A DNA stretch of 52,007 bases from Bacillus sp. AFS041924 (GTDB lineage Bacteria > Bacillota > Bacilli > Bacillales > Bacillaceae_G), in assembly GCF_002577195.1 (NCBI RefSeq), contig NZ_NULG01000020.1, forward strand, positions 1 through 52,007, given 5' to 3'. Positions 1-9,500 of this stretch are shown piece after piece. The notes beneath the pieces were generated by a model that saw only the letters and a program-made list of their open reading frames with translations, was not told the DNA's origin and ran no database searches. Positions within the stretch are counted from its first letter, which is position 1. Each line of letters starts with the position of its first letter. Position numbers and translations under genes: made by a program.

Positions 1-396
1 AACTAAACTGCCATTTAGTTTAAGTGAAGAGTTTCACAAATAAACTTAAATACGTATTCTACTCTTACTGTTTCCTCCTAATCTAGCTCATTATAAAAGT
101 GTAAACTTCCTCTAATTAGCCATGTGATTGGTATTATCTTTTATGGGTATGAACCACCCATATGCTTGCTTGAATAGATTACAACCCGTTATGGTGTACA
201 GTGGAAAGTGGTCCTACTAAATTTTAAAACAAATTTTCTAAGCTTCTCAATATTTTTTTACTTTTATTGATTTTACATCTATCTCTGTTTTCATTCCCGG
301 CGACCCAAAAAACTACAAAATAGGATATAACTTAACAAAAAAAGAAGTTATCTAATAATATAGAAACTTCTCTCTTATTACACTTATTTATATATT
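1..396. other. Intergenic region, no supported gene
   Basis: Positions 1-20 form a 7-bp-stem hairpin (AACTAAA/TTTAGTT) that may be the terminator of a gene left of the window. A 25-codon open frame at 143-220 on the plus strand reads like protein (it contains NHPYACLNRLQPV) but has no ribosome binding site, so it may be a gene fragment. I see nothing else. Confidence 0.3.
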
Positions 397-597
397 CTAT
401 CTAGAATATCCACCTAGACTTTGTTCTGCCATTTGAACCAATCGTTTCGTAATTTCTCCACCTACTGAACCGTTTGAACGAGCTGTCGAGTCTGGGCCTA
501 AATTTACTCCAAATTCTGTTGCAATTTCCCACTTCATTTGCTCAATTGCAGATGAAGCATTTTGTGTAGCATATTGATTTGAAGAGTTTCTTGCCAT
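397..597 (-). CDS. Small acid-soluble spore protein, alpha/beta type
   Basis: A 66-residue DNA-binding protein of the alpha/beta SASP family. These proteins coat forespore DNA, protect it from UV and heat damage, and are degraded by the Gpr protease on germination. Visible family features are the [20 protein letters not shown] core, which covers the conserved Gpr-cleavage and DNA-binding segments, and the IT(K)RLVQMAEQ stretch near the C-terminus. The length is normal for the family. The start ATG is preceded by AAAGGAG. It stands alone, and I did not identify a confident sigma-G promoter, although a 16-bp palindrome (CTGATATTATTATCAG, 626-641) lies just upstream. The gene is strong evidence for a spore-forming Bacillaceae host. 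Confidence 0.96.
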   Translation of the reverse strand: MARNSSNQYATQNASSAIEQMKWEIATEFGVNLGPDSTARSNGSVGGEITKRLVQMAEQSLGGYSR

Positions 598-919
598 TAT
601 TTTAGCTCCTTTTAAATATTATTTGTCTGATATTATTATCAGATTGGAGTTAGTATTACTCTAAAATTAATAACTATTCAAATTATCATAAAATTACTAG
701 GAATGGTCTACAACATTATGAGAAACTCGAATTACAGTCCATCCTTTTATAGAAATTCCCTATTAAAAAGCCTGTATAGATTCAATGGATTCAGATTTCT
801 TATCTAGTTTGGCAATAGCCACAATAGCAAGCTTATGTTTACCATACCGGAATAAAATTACCTAAATATTGACTAAAAAAAATGAGCTGTTTCAATTTTC
901 AGCTCATTACATTTTTATG
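598..919. other. Intergenic with a short degenerate coding trace
   Basis: The region contains the palindrome at 626-641. On the minus strand, 763 to about 860 is an open frame ending in a stop that reads FRYGKHKLAIVAIAKLDKK. It looks like the remnant of a longer protein, but it has no start and I could not assign a family. Confidence 0.25.
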
Positions 920-2260
920 TTAAATTATTTTATATCTTCTATCTTTACCTGAGGGAGCTTCCAATTTACCTTCGCAAACAAATTCTCTCATGATCTGAAC
1001 TATTTCTCCCATATCACCACCTACTTCTTTTAAGATTGAACGTAGCCTAGTATCACTTGTACGCTTGATAAATTTCCATACCAGTTCCTTCTTTGTAGGT
1101 GGTGTATTAGATATTGGCAATGAGTAGTTTTGTTTTTCTTGAATGCTTTTTGAAGTGACAAGTTGCTCAATTATTGCATCTACTTCACTTTCTGTCGGGG
1201 CAACAAGACAGCTTTGTAAACGCATGAAGTTCTCTTTCCCTTCTAATTGAGCAACACTATCACCCTTTCCCATAAGTACGAATGGTGGTTTTCCATCCAG
1301 TACCGTTTTGTAATCATGCATACTAGTAAGTCTAAATACAATTCGACTTGGGAGATTTGCTTTGACTAAACCTGATACCACATCAACTGATGGTCTTTGA
1401 GTGCAAATGCACAAAAAGATTCCTGCAGCTCGGCTTTTTTGTGCTAATAAACAGACATAATTTTCAACTGATTTATCAAATAGAAATAGGTCTGCATATT
1501 CATCTATTATGACAACGATGTTCTTTATAATATGCCATTTCTTACGATAATGACTAATATTGCGAACTTTTTCTTTTTTAAACAATTCGTATCGTTTTTC
1601 CATTTCAAGTACTAAAGAATTTAATAAATTGATTGCTTCAGATGATTTAGTTATTACTTTTTCGACTAGTGGAGAATCTTCAAAAGGTGAAAATTCAACT
1701 TGTTTCGGATCAATTAAAAAGAGTAACAGTTCATCATAACTCTTTGTTAAATGAAAGAAAGTTAGCAATGTAGATAAAAATACACTTTTACCACTGCCAG
1801 TCGAACCAGCAACTAATAAGTGAGATATCCTTCCAAAATCATCAAAAACTGGATTACCCAGCATATCTACTCCTAAGAAAATTGGTACTTGATGGGTTGA
1901 TAAGTCTTCTTTCAATCTACTCAATGCATCTCCTAATGTAACAATACTTCGATCCTTTCGCTGAATTGAGATGCGAATTGTATTTGGTATATTCCCTCCT
2001 TCTATACTTAAGTAAGTTAGGCCTAATGCTACTCGTAAGTCTTTTGCTAAATTACTGATAGTAGTAAATTTCAGGTGGTTCAACTGGAATTGATATTGAA
2101 TCAAGGTCAGACCAATTTGTTTAGAAAGATATGATATCCCACCTTTAATATTCAAAGAGTTAAAAGCGTTAAGAATTTGATTCGAGTAATCTTCTGTCTT
2201 TTCTATTTCGATTGTTTTAGATAATGGTAGGATTGAATACTGGGGTGAAGGATTTTTCAA
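920..2260 (-). CDS. FtsK/SpoIIIE-type DNA translocase motor (mobile-element type)
   Basis: A 446-residue ATPase of the FtsK/SpoIIIE family without the membrane domain of the chromosomal proteins. Walker A is AGSTGSGKS (151-159), followed by the family motif DPKQVEF (184-190), Walker B VVIIDEYADL (249-258), and the SRAAGI and TQRPSVDVV motor motifs (276-295). The C-terminus (about 390-446) resembles a winged-helix DNA-recognition domain. Proteins of this size occur in conjugative or integrative elements such as the ConQ class. The annotated start is TTG with no good ribosome binding site. The frame stays open only 13 codons further, with no ATG, so the true N-terminus may be lost. A degraded tyrosine recombinase starts immediately upstream on the other strand, which suggests a rearranged mobile-element remnant. 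The motor itself looks intact; whether it is expressed is unknown. Confidence 0.85.
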   Translation of the reverse strand: MKNPSPQYSILPLSKTIEIEKTEDYSNQILNAFNSLNIKGGISYLSKQIGLTLIQYQFQLNHLKFTTISNLAKDLRVALGLTYLSIEGGNIPNTIRISIQRKDRSIVTLGDALSRLKEDLSTHQVPIFLGVDMLGNPVFDDFGRISHLLVAGSTGSGKSVFLSTLLTFFHLTKSYDELLLFLIDPKQVEFSPFEDSPLVEKVITKSSEAINLLNSLVLEMEKRYELFKKEKVRNISHYRKKWHIIKNIVVIIDEYADLFLFDKSVENYVCLLAQKSRAAGIFLCICTQRPSVDVVSGLVKANLPSRIVFRLTSMHDYKTVLDGKPPFVLMGKGDSVAQLEGKENFMRLQSCLVAPTESEVDAIIEQLVTSKSIQEKQNYSLPISNTPPTKKELVWKFIKRTSDTRLRSILKEVGGDMGEIVQIMREFVCEGKLEAPSGKDRRYKII

Positions 2261-2269
2261 ATATTTATA

Positions 2270-2933
2270 TGAACAAAAATATATAGAACCCCCTCTTCAT
2301 TACTCACTCGTTTCGGCTAATGTAACTCTAAATGATTTACCGAATCGAGATATAACATATGAGGAAGTAAAGCAAATTTTAGACTTTTACAAGACTTCTC
2401 CTTTGCATTACACGATTTTAATAACCCTAGCTACAAGTGGATTACGTGCTGCAGAGCTTGCGACCGCAAAATGGAAGGATCTTTCAAAGGATCCTAGTGG
2501 ATATTGGTTAAAAATCATGGGAAAAGGTCGAAAAGAACTTGAAGTATATATAATGGTATGTATTTGATGCACTTGTACAATTAAGAAAAAGAAAAGGATT
2601 AGAAACGGAGTTAAATTCGTTGGATGATTCGTATTTAATATTAACTAGTACAATGAAGCCATATAGTCCAAATCATTTATCTAAGTTTGTATCGGAAATG
2701 ATCAGTCGAACAAAGCTGCCATTTTACATCATCACACACGTAGTGGTAAGATAAGTGCACATTTTTTTCGTCATTGGTATGCGATACATTTTCGAGAAAA
2801 CGGAGCTGATATCTATTCAATTTCAACAAGCTTAGGACATGAAAGTATTAAGACAACACAAATTTATCTTGCTAAACATGAAAAACGAGAAACAAATGTA
2901 GGGTTGCTATGGAAGAATAAATCCACATTCTAG
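2270..2933 (+). pseudogene. Tyrosine recombinase/integrase, frameshifted and 5'-truncated
   Basis: Three reading frames joined end to end give a phage-type integrase catalytic domain. The first frame includes TLATSGLRAAELATAKW, with the first catalytic Arg. It shifts near 2555 into a frame containing LRKRKGLETEL, and shifts again near 2715 into HHHTRSGKISAHFFRHW (the HxxR box), then SLGHESIKTTQIYL, with the conserved His and the nucleophile Tyr. The N-terminal core-binding domain is missing. At its 5' side the frame runs into the 5' end of the divergent FtsK-like gene. With two frameshifts and no start it cannot make an active enzyme. It was probably the integrase of the element that brought the FtsK-like gene. 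Confidence 0.85.
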
Positions 2934-3003
2934 GTTTGATAATAACTTATATATAATAGAAGAAACTAAAAAGCCATAGAGTTATTTATAGTTTATGGAA
3001 ATA

Positions 3004-3041
3004 GTGAAGAGAGATTATCGCACAAGATAATCTGCCTTCAC
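3004..3041. terminator. Hairpin downstream of the gene fragment at 3119-3304
   Basis: A 16-bp stem with one mismatched dinucleotide (GTGAAGAGAGATTATC against its complement) lies downstream of the minus-strand fragment. A related hairpin follows its paralogue at 16486-16519. The T-tract is weak. Confidence 0.45.
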
Positions 3042-3118
3042 TTATCTTATTGAAATATATCAGCAAGAATTCATTTAAAGATAATTGACTTGTACAAGAG
3101 TTGCTATTTAACTCTCAA

Positions 3119-3304
3119 TCACTTAAGACCAAAAACCTTAATAACCTCTTGTTTAATACTTTTACCTGCATCATACCATGCACTAGTTCGAAGTGAGACA
3201 GATGTTGCACCCATACTATTCTCAATGTCGGCTTTCCAGGCATACCCATCACGATCTAAGTCTACTTTTACCACGACTTGCCTTCCTAATATGAAACTTA
3301 TAAA
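3119..3304 (-). pseudogene. 3' remnant of an unidentified protein gene (copy 1)
   Basis: This is a 61-codon open frame with no start codon; a stop sits immediately upstream. It ends in clearly protein-like sequence with KVDLDRDGYAWKADI and, near the stop, SLRTSAWYDAGKSIKQE followed by VIKVFGLK. I do not recognise the family. A second, shorter copy of the same tail (SLRASSWDDAGNSIKQE, then IIKAYGLK) lies on the plus strand at 16341-16430. The similarity extends past the stop codon (both have AGAGTTAAATAG), so both derive from one duplicated gene. The DxDxDG-like start of the segment could bind calcium, but that is speculation. Confidence 0.55.
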
Positions 3305-3511
3305 CTATAAAAAACCCTTAGAGATGAATTATATAGATCTTTTTGACTAAGTTATAGTTAAACATAAACTCTAGTATTTAACTAAAAAAGAATCCATAAT
3401 AAAATGGATTCCATTCATATTGACTATTTAATTATATAATAAGGAAAAATGACCTGTTGAATCCGAATGATAAGCGCATTTAATCCAAGTGATTCACAAT
3501 TTATTAAATTT

Positions 3512-3793
3512 CTATAAATTTGCAACTTTTGATGATAATGGTAAATTTTTATTGTGTTTATCAGGTTTTGTAAAAATGAAGAAAACAAGACTGGCAATTA
3601 ATAATAAAGTGGCAGCCATTATTACAGAGTAATTAAATCCGTTCCTAATGTTATCGCCTGCAGATTGAACTACAATACCAGTTACAGCTGGACCAATAAT
3701 TCCTGACAAGTTCGCAAGCCCTAGCAAAACACCCGACATTAACCCTCTTCGTTCAGGAAGTAAGTGATTCACAATTTGGGGAGCTATTGGAAA
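3512..3793 (-). pseudogene. Major facilitator superfamily transporter, C-terminal fragment
   Basis: About 94 codons of an MFS permease tail. An LLPERRGLMSGVLLGLANL segment, typical of the loop and helix after the second half of the bundle, is followed by two hydrophobic helices and a charged C-terminal tail. The first three quarters of the transporter are missing. Upstream the frame continues as PIAPQIV to about 3793, where it abuts the cut-off chromate transporter. The two gene pieces therefore meet at a deletion junction. A 16-bp direct repeat (AAGTGATTCACAATTT) occurs inside the fragment (3762-3777) and again just past its stop (3487-3502). Confidence 0.7.
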
Positions 3794-4121
3794 CGTTTAA
3801 CTTGAAGAGACGTCCTAAATTTATACAACAGGCCCATTAGAGCTATCATGAGTATAAGAGACGGAGCAACTGTTGCAAAGACTGCAATAAATGATCCAAT
3901 GTATCCGCCTTCTTGAAAGCCGATATAACCTGCCATTTTTGTTGCAATAGGCCCAGGTAAGGCATTTCCCATAGCTAAAGTTTCATTGAACTCTTGCGTA
4001 GTCATCCATTGGAAATGTCCTACCACTTCCTTTTGAATAAGGGGAATTGTTGCTGGTCCCCCACCATATCCTAAAATATTAGTGATGAAAAAAACCAAAA
4101 GATATGCAAATACGTCATCAT
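3785..4121 (-). pseudogene. Chromate transporter half-protein, frameshifted and truncated (chrA-like, second gene)
   Basis: This is the second gene of a short-chain ChrA pair, whose family exports chromate through two half-size proteins. The natural start appears to be ATGATG at 4121-4116. It overlaps the stop of the first gene as ATGA and is preceded by AGAAGGGG. It reads MMTYLHIF and then needs one extra T in a T-run near 4102 to continue as LVFFITNILGYGGGPATIP, the family signature. The motif AMGNALPGPIATKMAGYIGF is intact. The protein breaks off after YKFRTSLQVKR at about 3790, where MFS sequence begins. It is dead through both a one-base deletion and loss of the 3' half. Confidence 0.75.
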
Positions 4122-4689
4122 GCGGATAGCCCCTTCTGCTTTTTCTTTTCACTAGACATATTTGTCGGTTTTACAAGAGCAATTATTAAAAGAACACCTA
4201 TTAATAACCCTGGATGAATACCGAAGTATTCAATAAGTACTAATGCTACAATGATGTGCAGAGTCGTAAAAAACCATTTTAGTCCTTTAGAAGAACTCTT
4301 TACGAATTCCCAAGTTAAGACTCCAAGCATTACTGCTACTACCGGTACACCCCTTTTGTCATACCTTGAACCCATTTCAAATCTTTGAACACAATTAATG
4401 TACTCAGTAATATAATCATAAAAATGATAGTAGGTAAGATGGTGGCAACGATGGCGTTTATCATTCCAAGTACACCAACCATGCGAAATCCGATATATCC
4501 CGCTATTTTTGTTGCGATCGGACCAGGCAATGTGTTTCCAATCGCTAACACATCACCAAATTCCTCATTGCTCATCCATTTAAACCGTTCTACTACCTCT
4601 TTCTGAACGAGAGGAATCGTTGTAGGTCCTCCTCCATATCCAAGCATACTGCTGCGAAAAAATGCGATAAAAATATCTAGTTGTTTCAT
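4118..4689 (-). pseudogene. Chromate transporter half-protein, one frameshift (chrA-like, first gene)
   Basis: A short-chain ChrA-family gene of about 190 codons. The N-terminal part holds SMLGYGGGPTTIPLVQKEVV and AIGNTLPGPIATKIAGYIGF, the standard signatures. The frame is lost near 4350, where GMTKGV should run into PVVAVMLGVLTWEF in another frame. A single missing base explains it. After the shift, the C-terminal membrane segments to 4118 are intact. A single base change would restore a full-length product, so a sequencing error cannot be excluded. However, the neighbouring genes are also broken, which favours real decay. It was probably coupled to the second chrA gene through the ATGA overlap. 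Confidence 0.75.
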
Positions 4690-4711
4690 AGAATCAATCC
4701 TTTACTGTGAA

Positions 4712-5275
4712 CTACCAACTAGCAATTGCCCCATCAGTCCTTGATTCTGTGCCACCCATCAATACACCTGTTTCAGAATTTCTCCAAATAATTTGTCCAC
4801 GTCCAAATGAACCTGAGTCTACTGCTACTTTAATATCATGCCCTTTTCGTACGAGATCTTCTGTAATGTGTGAAGGGAATGATTTTTCTACTTCCACTGT
4901 TTTATCTTTCTTCCACTGCCATCTTGGTGCATCTAAAGCGGCTTGAGGATGCAAGTGGAAATCGATTGTATTCATAATAACTTGAACATGTCCTTGTGGC
5001 TGCATATATCCTCCCATTACACCGAATGGTCCAAAAGGCTGATTATCCTTTGTTAAAAATCCAGGAATAATCGTGTGGTACGTTTTCTTACCACCCTTTA
5101 AACAGTTGAAATGAGTAGGATCAAGGCTGAAATCATGTCCTCGATTTTGTAAGGCAATCCCTGTTCCCGGCACAACAACACCTGAACCAAAACCCATGTA
5201 ATTACTTTGGATAAACGATACCATGTTGCCTTCCCCATCTGCTGTTGCAAGATATAGCTTATATACAATTAAGCC
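4712..5275 (-). pseudogene. Gamma-glutamyltransferase, C-terminal (small-subunit) fragment
   Basis: This fragment encodes about 187 residues of the small subunit of a GGT-family enzyme (YwrD-like). The visible blocks are YLATADGEGNMVSFIQSNY, then GFGSGVVVPGTGIALQNRG, FGVMGGYMQPQGHVQV and LDAPRWQW. The large subunit is gone. Family resemblance breaks down just upstream of YLATADGEG (the frame reads TGLIVYKL there), which is where the autocatalytic Thr should lie. The remaining protein therefore cannot be activated. GGTs transfer or hydrolyse gamma-glutamyl groups of glutathione and related peptides. The gene belongs to the run of truncated genes from 3119 to 5275. Confidence 0.85.
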
Positions 5276-5497
5276 TGTTTATTCAAACCTTCATTTAATA
5301 CATAAAGAAATAGCTATTTGACTAATAATATAATTGATACCACTTTAAGGAAGTCATTATGTCTAAATGCCTCTAATAACTATCTTATTTTTTTAGGTAA
5401 AATCTTAGGGAATTACTCCATACTGAGACTTTAGGGAACTTCATGAGTACTACTACTCTGGTGAAGCATCATTCTATCAATTAAAGGAGCTACTAGC

Positions 5498-5653
5498 ATG
5501 AATAACTTAAACAAAACATCTGGAAGAGACTATTCCATAGTAGAAAAAACACTTACTATTCCGAAGTATCTTGATGACTTAGCAAAAGAGAAGAAAATAA
5601 ACTTTTCACAAGTCTTACGAGATGCATTAAAAGACATTTTAGATGAAATATAA
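5498..5653 (+). CDS. Small ribbon-helix-helix protein, HicB-antitoxin-like
   Basis: A 51-residue ORF with a good ribosome binding site (AAAGGAGC, 8 bases before ATG). It reads DYSIVEKTLTIPKYLDDLAK, then INFSQVLRDALKDIL. A short beta strand (KTLTIP) followed by two helices with NFSQVLRDAL is the DNA-binding ribbon-helix-helix pattern. In Bacillaceae it is common at the C-terminus of HicB-type antitoxins. The usual partly degraded RNase-H-like N-terminal domain is absent and no HicA toxin is next to it. It could be an orphan regulator or the last part of a truncated antitoxin gene that kept or regained a start. Recognition of the fold is fairly safe; the role is not. Confidence 0.6.
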   Translation: MNNLNKTSGRDYSIVEKTLTIPKYLDDLAKEKKINFSQVLRDALKDILDEI

Positions 5654-6029
5654 ATTTTTCAGCAATATAGTTGGAACTTCCCAATCTATAGGAGGACTCT
5701 CAATAATTAAGATTTTACCTTTCATTTAAGAAAACTGCAGCATTTAGCAAACCTGCCATTATTTCAGATTTTTTTCTTCCCTTTTATTTGTTTAAAATGC
5801 TAGTTAGAAACATTACTATATATAGTTTGTTTTAAATCTTTCTATATATTCGATTCAACCTCTAAGAATGCTGATTATCACTGTGCTGCTACCGACATCA
5901 ATAATACGAACAAACTCAGAGGTAAAAGGTATAACCTGAAATGCAGTAGCTCCTTTAAGCTGCTACAAATACATTCTTTATCGTAAATTTCTTTAAGAGT
6001 ATCAATAAATCAATACAACTAATAAGTGA
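5654..6029. other. Intergenic with one short coding remnant
   Basis: On the minus strand, 5855-5962 is an open stretch of 35 codons ending in a stop, with an in-frame stop just upstream. It reads ATAFQVIPFTSEFVRIIDVG followed by SSTVIISILRG. The composition is protein-like but there is no start codon. I do not recognise the family; it is best taken as the 3' end of a lost gene. Confidence 0.35.
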
Positions 6030-6200
6030 ATGAAGATCGGCAAAGGGAAAATAGGTAAAGGGAATATACCTAAAGTAAATTGCCAATGCGTTATACTATC
6101 ACCAAAAAAGGACTCTCCGCAATATAGGGAAGTCCTTAAAAGAGTAAATCCTACTGTTATTCAATTTTCTGGTCCGATTGTTGAAGAACGTCTTCTATAA
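6030..6200 (+). CDS. Hypothetical 56-residue protein
   Basis: The ORF starts at ATG directly after an in-frame stop. It encodes a lysine- and glycine-rich N-terminus (KIGKGKIGKGNIPKV), then NCQCVILSPKKDSPQYREVL, and ends in a short segment with TVIQFSGPIVEERLL. The CxC pair and the amphipathic second half look like real protein rather than chance. There is no convincing ribosome binding site, so it may be the tail of a degraded gene. A terminator-like hairpin follows at 6369-6404. I do not recognise a family. Confidence 0.35.
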   Translation: MKIGKGKIGKGNIPKVNCQCVILSPKKDSPQYREVLKRVNPTVIQFSGPIVEERLL

Positions 6201-6368
6201 TAACAATATAGATATAAATAATAAAAACAACGACAGTGAAATTAATATGAAAACATATTAAAAATGATGTTATTGTTAATGTTATAAAGAAAACCAAAAA
6301 TCAAAAGAAAAAGAAAATAAGTATAAGAATAGTGAGGCAATAAGAGTTGTGTATAATAAATAAGATTC

Positions 6369-6404
6369 AATAACCCTGTTCCTAATTATGGATACAGGGT
6401 TATT
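6369..6404 (+). terminator. Rho-independent-type hairpin
   Basis: An 11-bp perfect stem (AATAACCCTGT/ACAGGGTTATT) is followed by a T-rich stretch. It could serve plus-strand transcripts, or both directions, between the small ORF and the phosphoesterase gene. Confidence 0.6.
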
Positions 6405-6588
6405 TTATTGAATTATAAAATCCTTGGTTTCTAATATACCAGTTTAAAATAGGGTCACTAAACAACCCTTCATTTCTTCACATATCGCATCTTCATCATC
6501 CCAATTGGTAATGACTAATATGTCTAAAATGTATCTTATCTAGTGTTTATAACATTTTACTTGATCAAATATATAGCTCAGGTCAAGG

Positions 6589-9500
6589 TCAATGTATTGC
6601 TTCCGAATCAATTGAACTAAGTTGATTTGCCCATTTAGCAATATTTGCTGCAGGATTGCTTCCATCGGCAGGATAGTCCGTAATATGATACCAGCTAATC
6701 GTACGTTTTTCGCCAGCTTTCATGTTTACATCAAACGATGCTCCGAAAATATATCCAAAAGCACTTAATCCGGAAGGCTGGTCTTTAGTCCAAGCAATTC
6801 CATGTGCAGGGCTGGAGATGGCAGTTTTCGGACCGTCATAAATATAGTTTCCAGTCCACCCTAAAGTCATGAAGCCAGGATTTGTTTTCGTAATACCTGG
6901 AACAAATGCTGTGTCATCTGCACTGTCTGGATCAAGCAGATATTGGAAATAACCATTAAAATCATTCTCACCCGTATTCTCCAATTCGAGCGTAAACTTT
7001 ACCACAGGTGCATTTGGAAGTGCCCGATAAGTAACAGAAGTTTTAATAGAAGGATCTATTTGTGCCTGTCCGGATGCATGGATGGTATCGCCAACCGTTT
7101 CGACATTCGATAATGACAGCCACTCTCCATCACGGTTCCATGGACGGTTTGGATCATTCATTGTCGGTGAAAGGATCCATTCACTCCAATCGAGCGTTTC
7201 CAGTGCGTTCTCATCAAGCAAGGCAATGTCCCCAAGCCAGCCCGGCTGAAATGTACCTGCCAGGTTATTAGCGCCAATTTGTGAGGAAATCGTCGCTTGG
7301 ATACGAGTATTCATGATATAGTGATAAGTTTGTCCCGTCATTGCATCGAGCCGCGGGCTTCCTGCATTAAAATCCGGAGCTTCCAAGGACATTCCTGCCA
7401 CAGGTGCTGTGATTCCACTTATTTTAAACGGAACTGTTTTCACTTCTCCGCTAGCAACTTCTATGGAAACCGGTGCACCGATTTGATAGCCCCTGCGTTT
7501 AGCAGTAAGAGAATATTTGCCAGGCTGTAATCCGATAAGGTATTGTCCGTCAGCATTCGTTGTAGAAACCTGACTTTTTCCTTGGCTATCAGTCGCAACA
7601 ACCGTTGCTCCTCCAATCGGTTCTCCTGTTACACTGTCCGTTACTTTTCCAGTTAGTCTCGGCCAGCGTTGTGCAGCCTTTCCTCCTGGAGTATAAGCGT
7701 ACAGATTCCCGTCTAATGCTCCTACAACTAACGTATTTCCGGAAATAGCCGGGGAAGAAGCTACCCATGCTCCTATTTCGTGCTCCCATATAGGTTGTCC
7801 GGTTAATTTGTCAAATGCATAAAGATTTCCATCGTTTGAGCCGATAAATACAGTTTCACCACTAACCGCTGCAGAAGAAATAATTCCACCCTTCGTGCGA
7901 TAGCTCCACTTCTTTGTACCAGTAACTGCATCAAACGCAGCTACGTTTCCATCCGGGAATCCCATATATACCATACCATCCGCTACTGCAGGAGATGAAC
8001 CAGTTGTACCGCCAGCTATATAGGATGCATCTGGACTCTTGTAACGCCATAGCTCTTTGCCAGTAGCTGCATCAAGACTAACCAACAATCCGCCACCGTA
8101 CCCCATATATACCCGTCCATTCGAGATAGAAGGCATAGAGTGCATCCAGCCGCCAGCAGGTTTTTTCCTCCATAATTCATTACCGGTTGAAGCGTCAAGT
8201 GAGATCAGCCAGCCGCCATCTCCTCCAACATAAATTTTCCCATCCTGTACGACAGGAGTAGATTCTACAATCCAGCCGCCAGCTAATGGAACATTCCATT
8301 TTTCTGCACCAGTACGGGCATCAATAGCCATTATTTTTCCACCACTACCTGTGCTGTATGCCTGGTAGACTACTCCATCTACTACAGTTGGAGAATAGTA
8401 CATCCAAGCTCGCTGTACCTCATCCTTGCCAACGGTCTTTTCCCAAATTACCTCTCCGGTTTCTGCATTCATGGCATAAAGAGTACCACGAATCGAAGAA
8501 GCGTATACAATTCCGTCTGCAACAGCAGGCGAAGCTTGTACCTGTGCATCTGCTTTAACTTCCCACCTCTTATTACCTGTCTCAAGGTCAACTGCGTGGA
8601 TAGCATGATGCTCATTACCGCTTTCATCGCGTGTACCAATATAAACCACACCATTTGAAATGGCAGGTGACGAAGTAAGAATTGTTCCAGGTGTACGGTA
8701 TGTCCAATCAAGGCTCAGACCAGCTGCAAGTGTATCTTTTGCCTCCCCGGTATGCTGGGCATTCCCGTGAAACATTGACCAGTCTGTTCCCTTCTTCGGT
8801 TTAATCCGAGTTTCATTATCAACAATTTTGAACATATTATTTTTAACCCAAGTCTTGCCCCCATCATCTGTTACTCTAACTTCAATGGCATGCTGTCCTT
8901 TGTCTGCTTTTCTAGCATCCCATTGTTTATGCCATGCCATTCCACTACTTTGTTTTAGCTTTCTCCACGAACCGCCATCAATACGGTATTCAACTTTAGT
9001 GACGTTACTTGTTGTATTGTATGCGTTTACCAAAATGTCCATTTTTCCTTGCGGGACTTCACTGCCTGCTGCAGGATGAACAATCGCTGCGTTTTGCTTC
9101 ACGTCATACATTTTATAGTTCTCTTCCTGCTTGTCCCCCTGGAAGGTAACCATACGGAAGCCGTTCGGCATCTGGTCAATCGTATAGGCACTGGAAACGG
9201 TTGTCACATGGTTTGCGCCAGGAATTGTATCCTGGGCTACATCATTGACGTGAGTATGTCCAACCATCACCAAGCGCGTTTGATATTGGCTAAGTAGTTC
9301 AATAAATTTTCTCGTGTTACTCGGTGACGGGGTTTCCGGAGTATTCATTGGTTTGTGAACAAATACAACAACTTCTTTGTTTTTTGCATTCAGTTCAAGA
9401 TCCTGCTTTAACCACTCAAACTGGTCGGATTCATTGAAACCTAAATTGTTTTCTAATGTTACGAAGTGCCGATTGCCATAATCAAAGGAATACCACTCCG

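Noticed and set aside
3090-3350. 86-codon plus-strand ORF
   Set aside because: The opposite strand carries protein-like sequence with a paralogue at 16341-16430; the plus frame has no ribosome binding site and low-quality composition.
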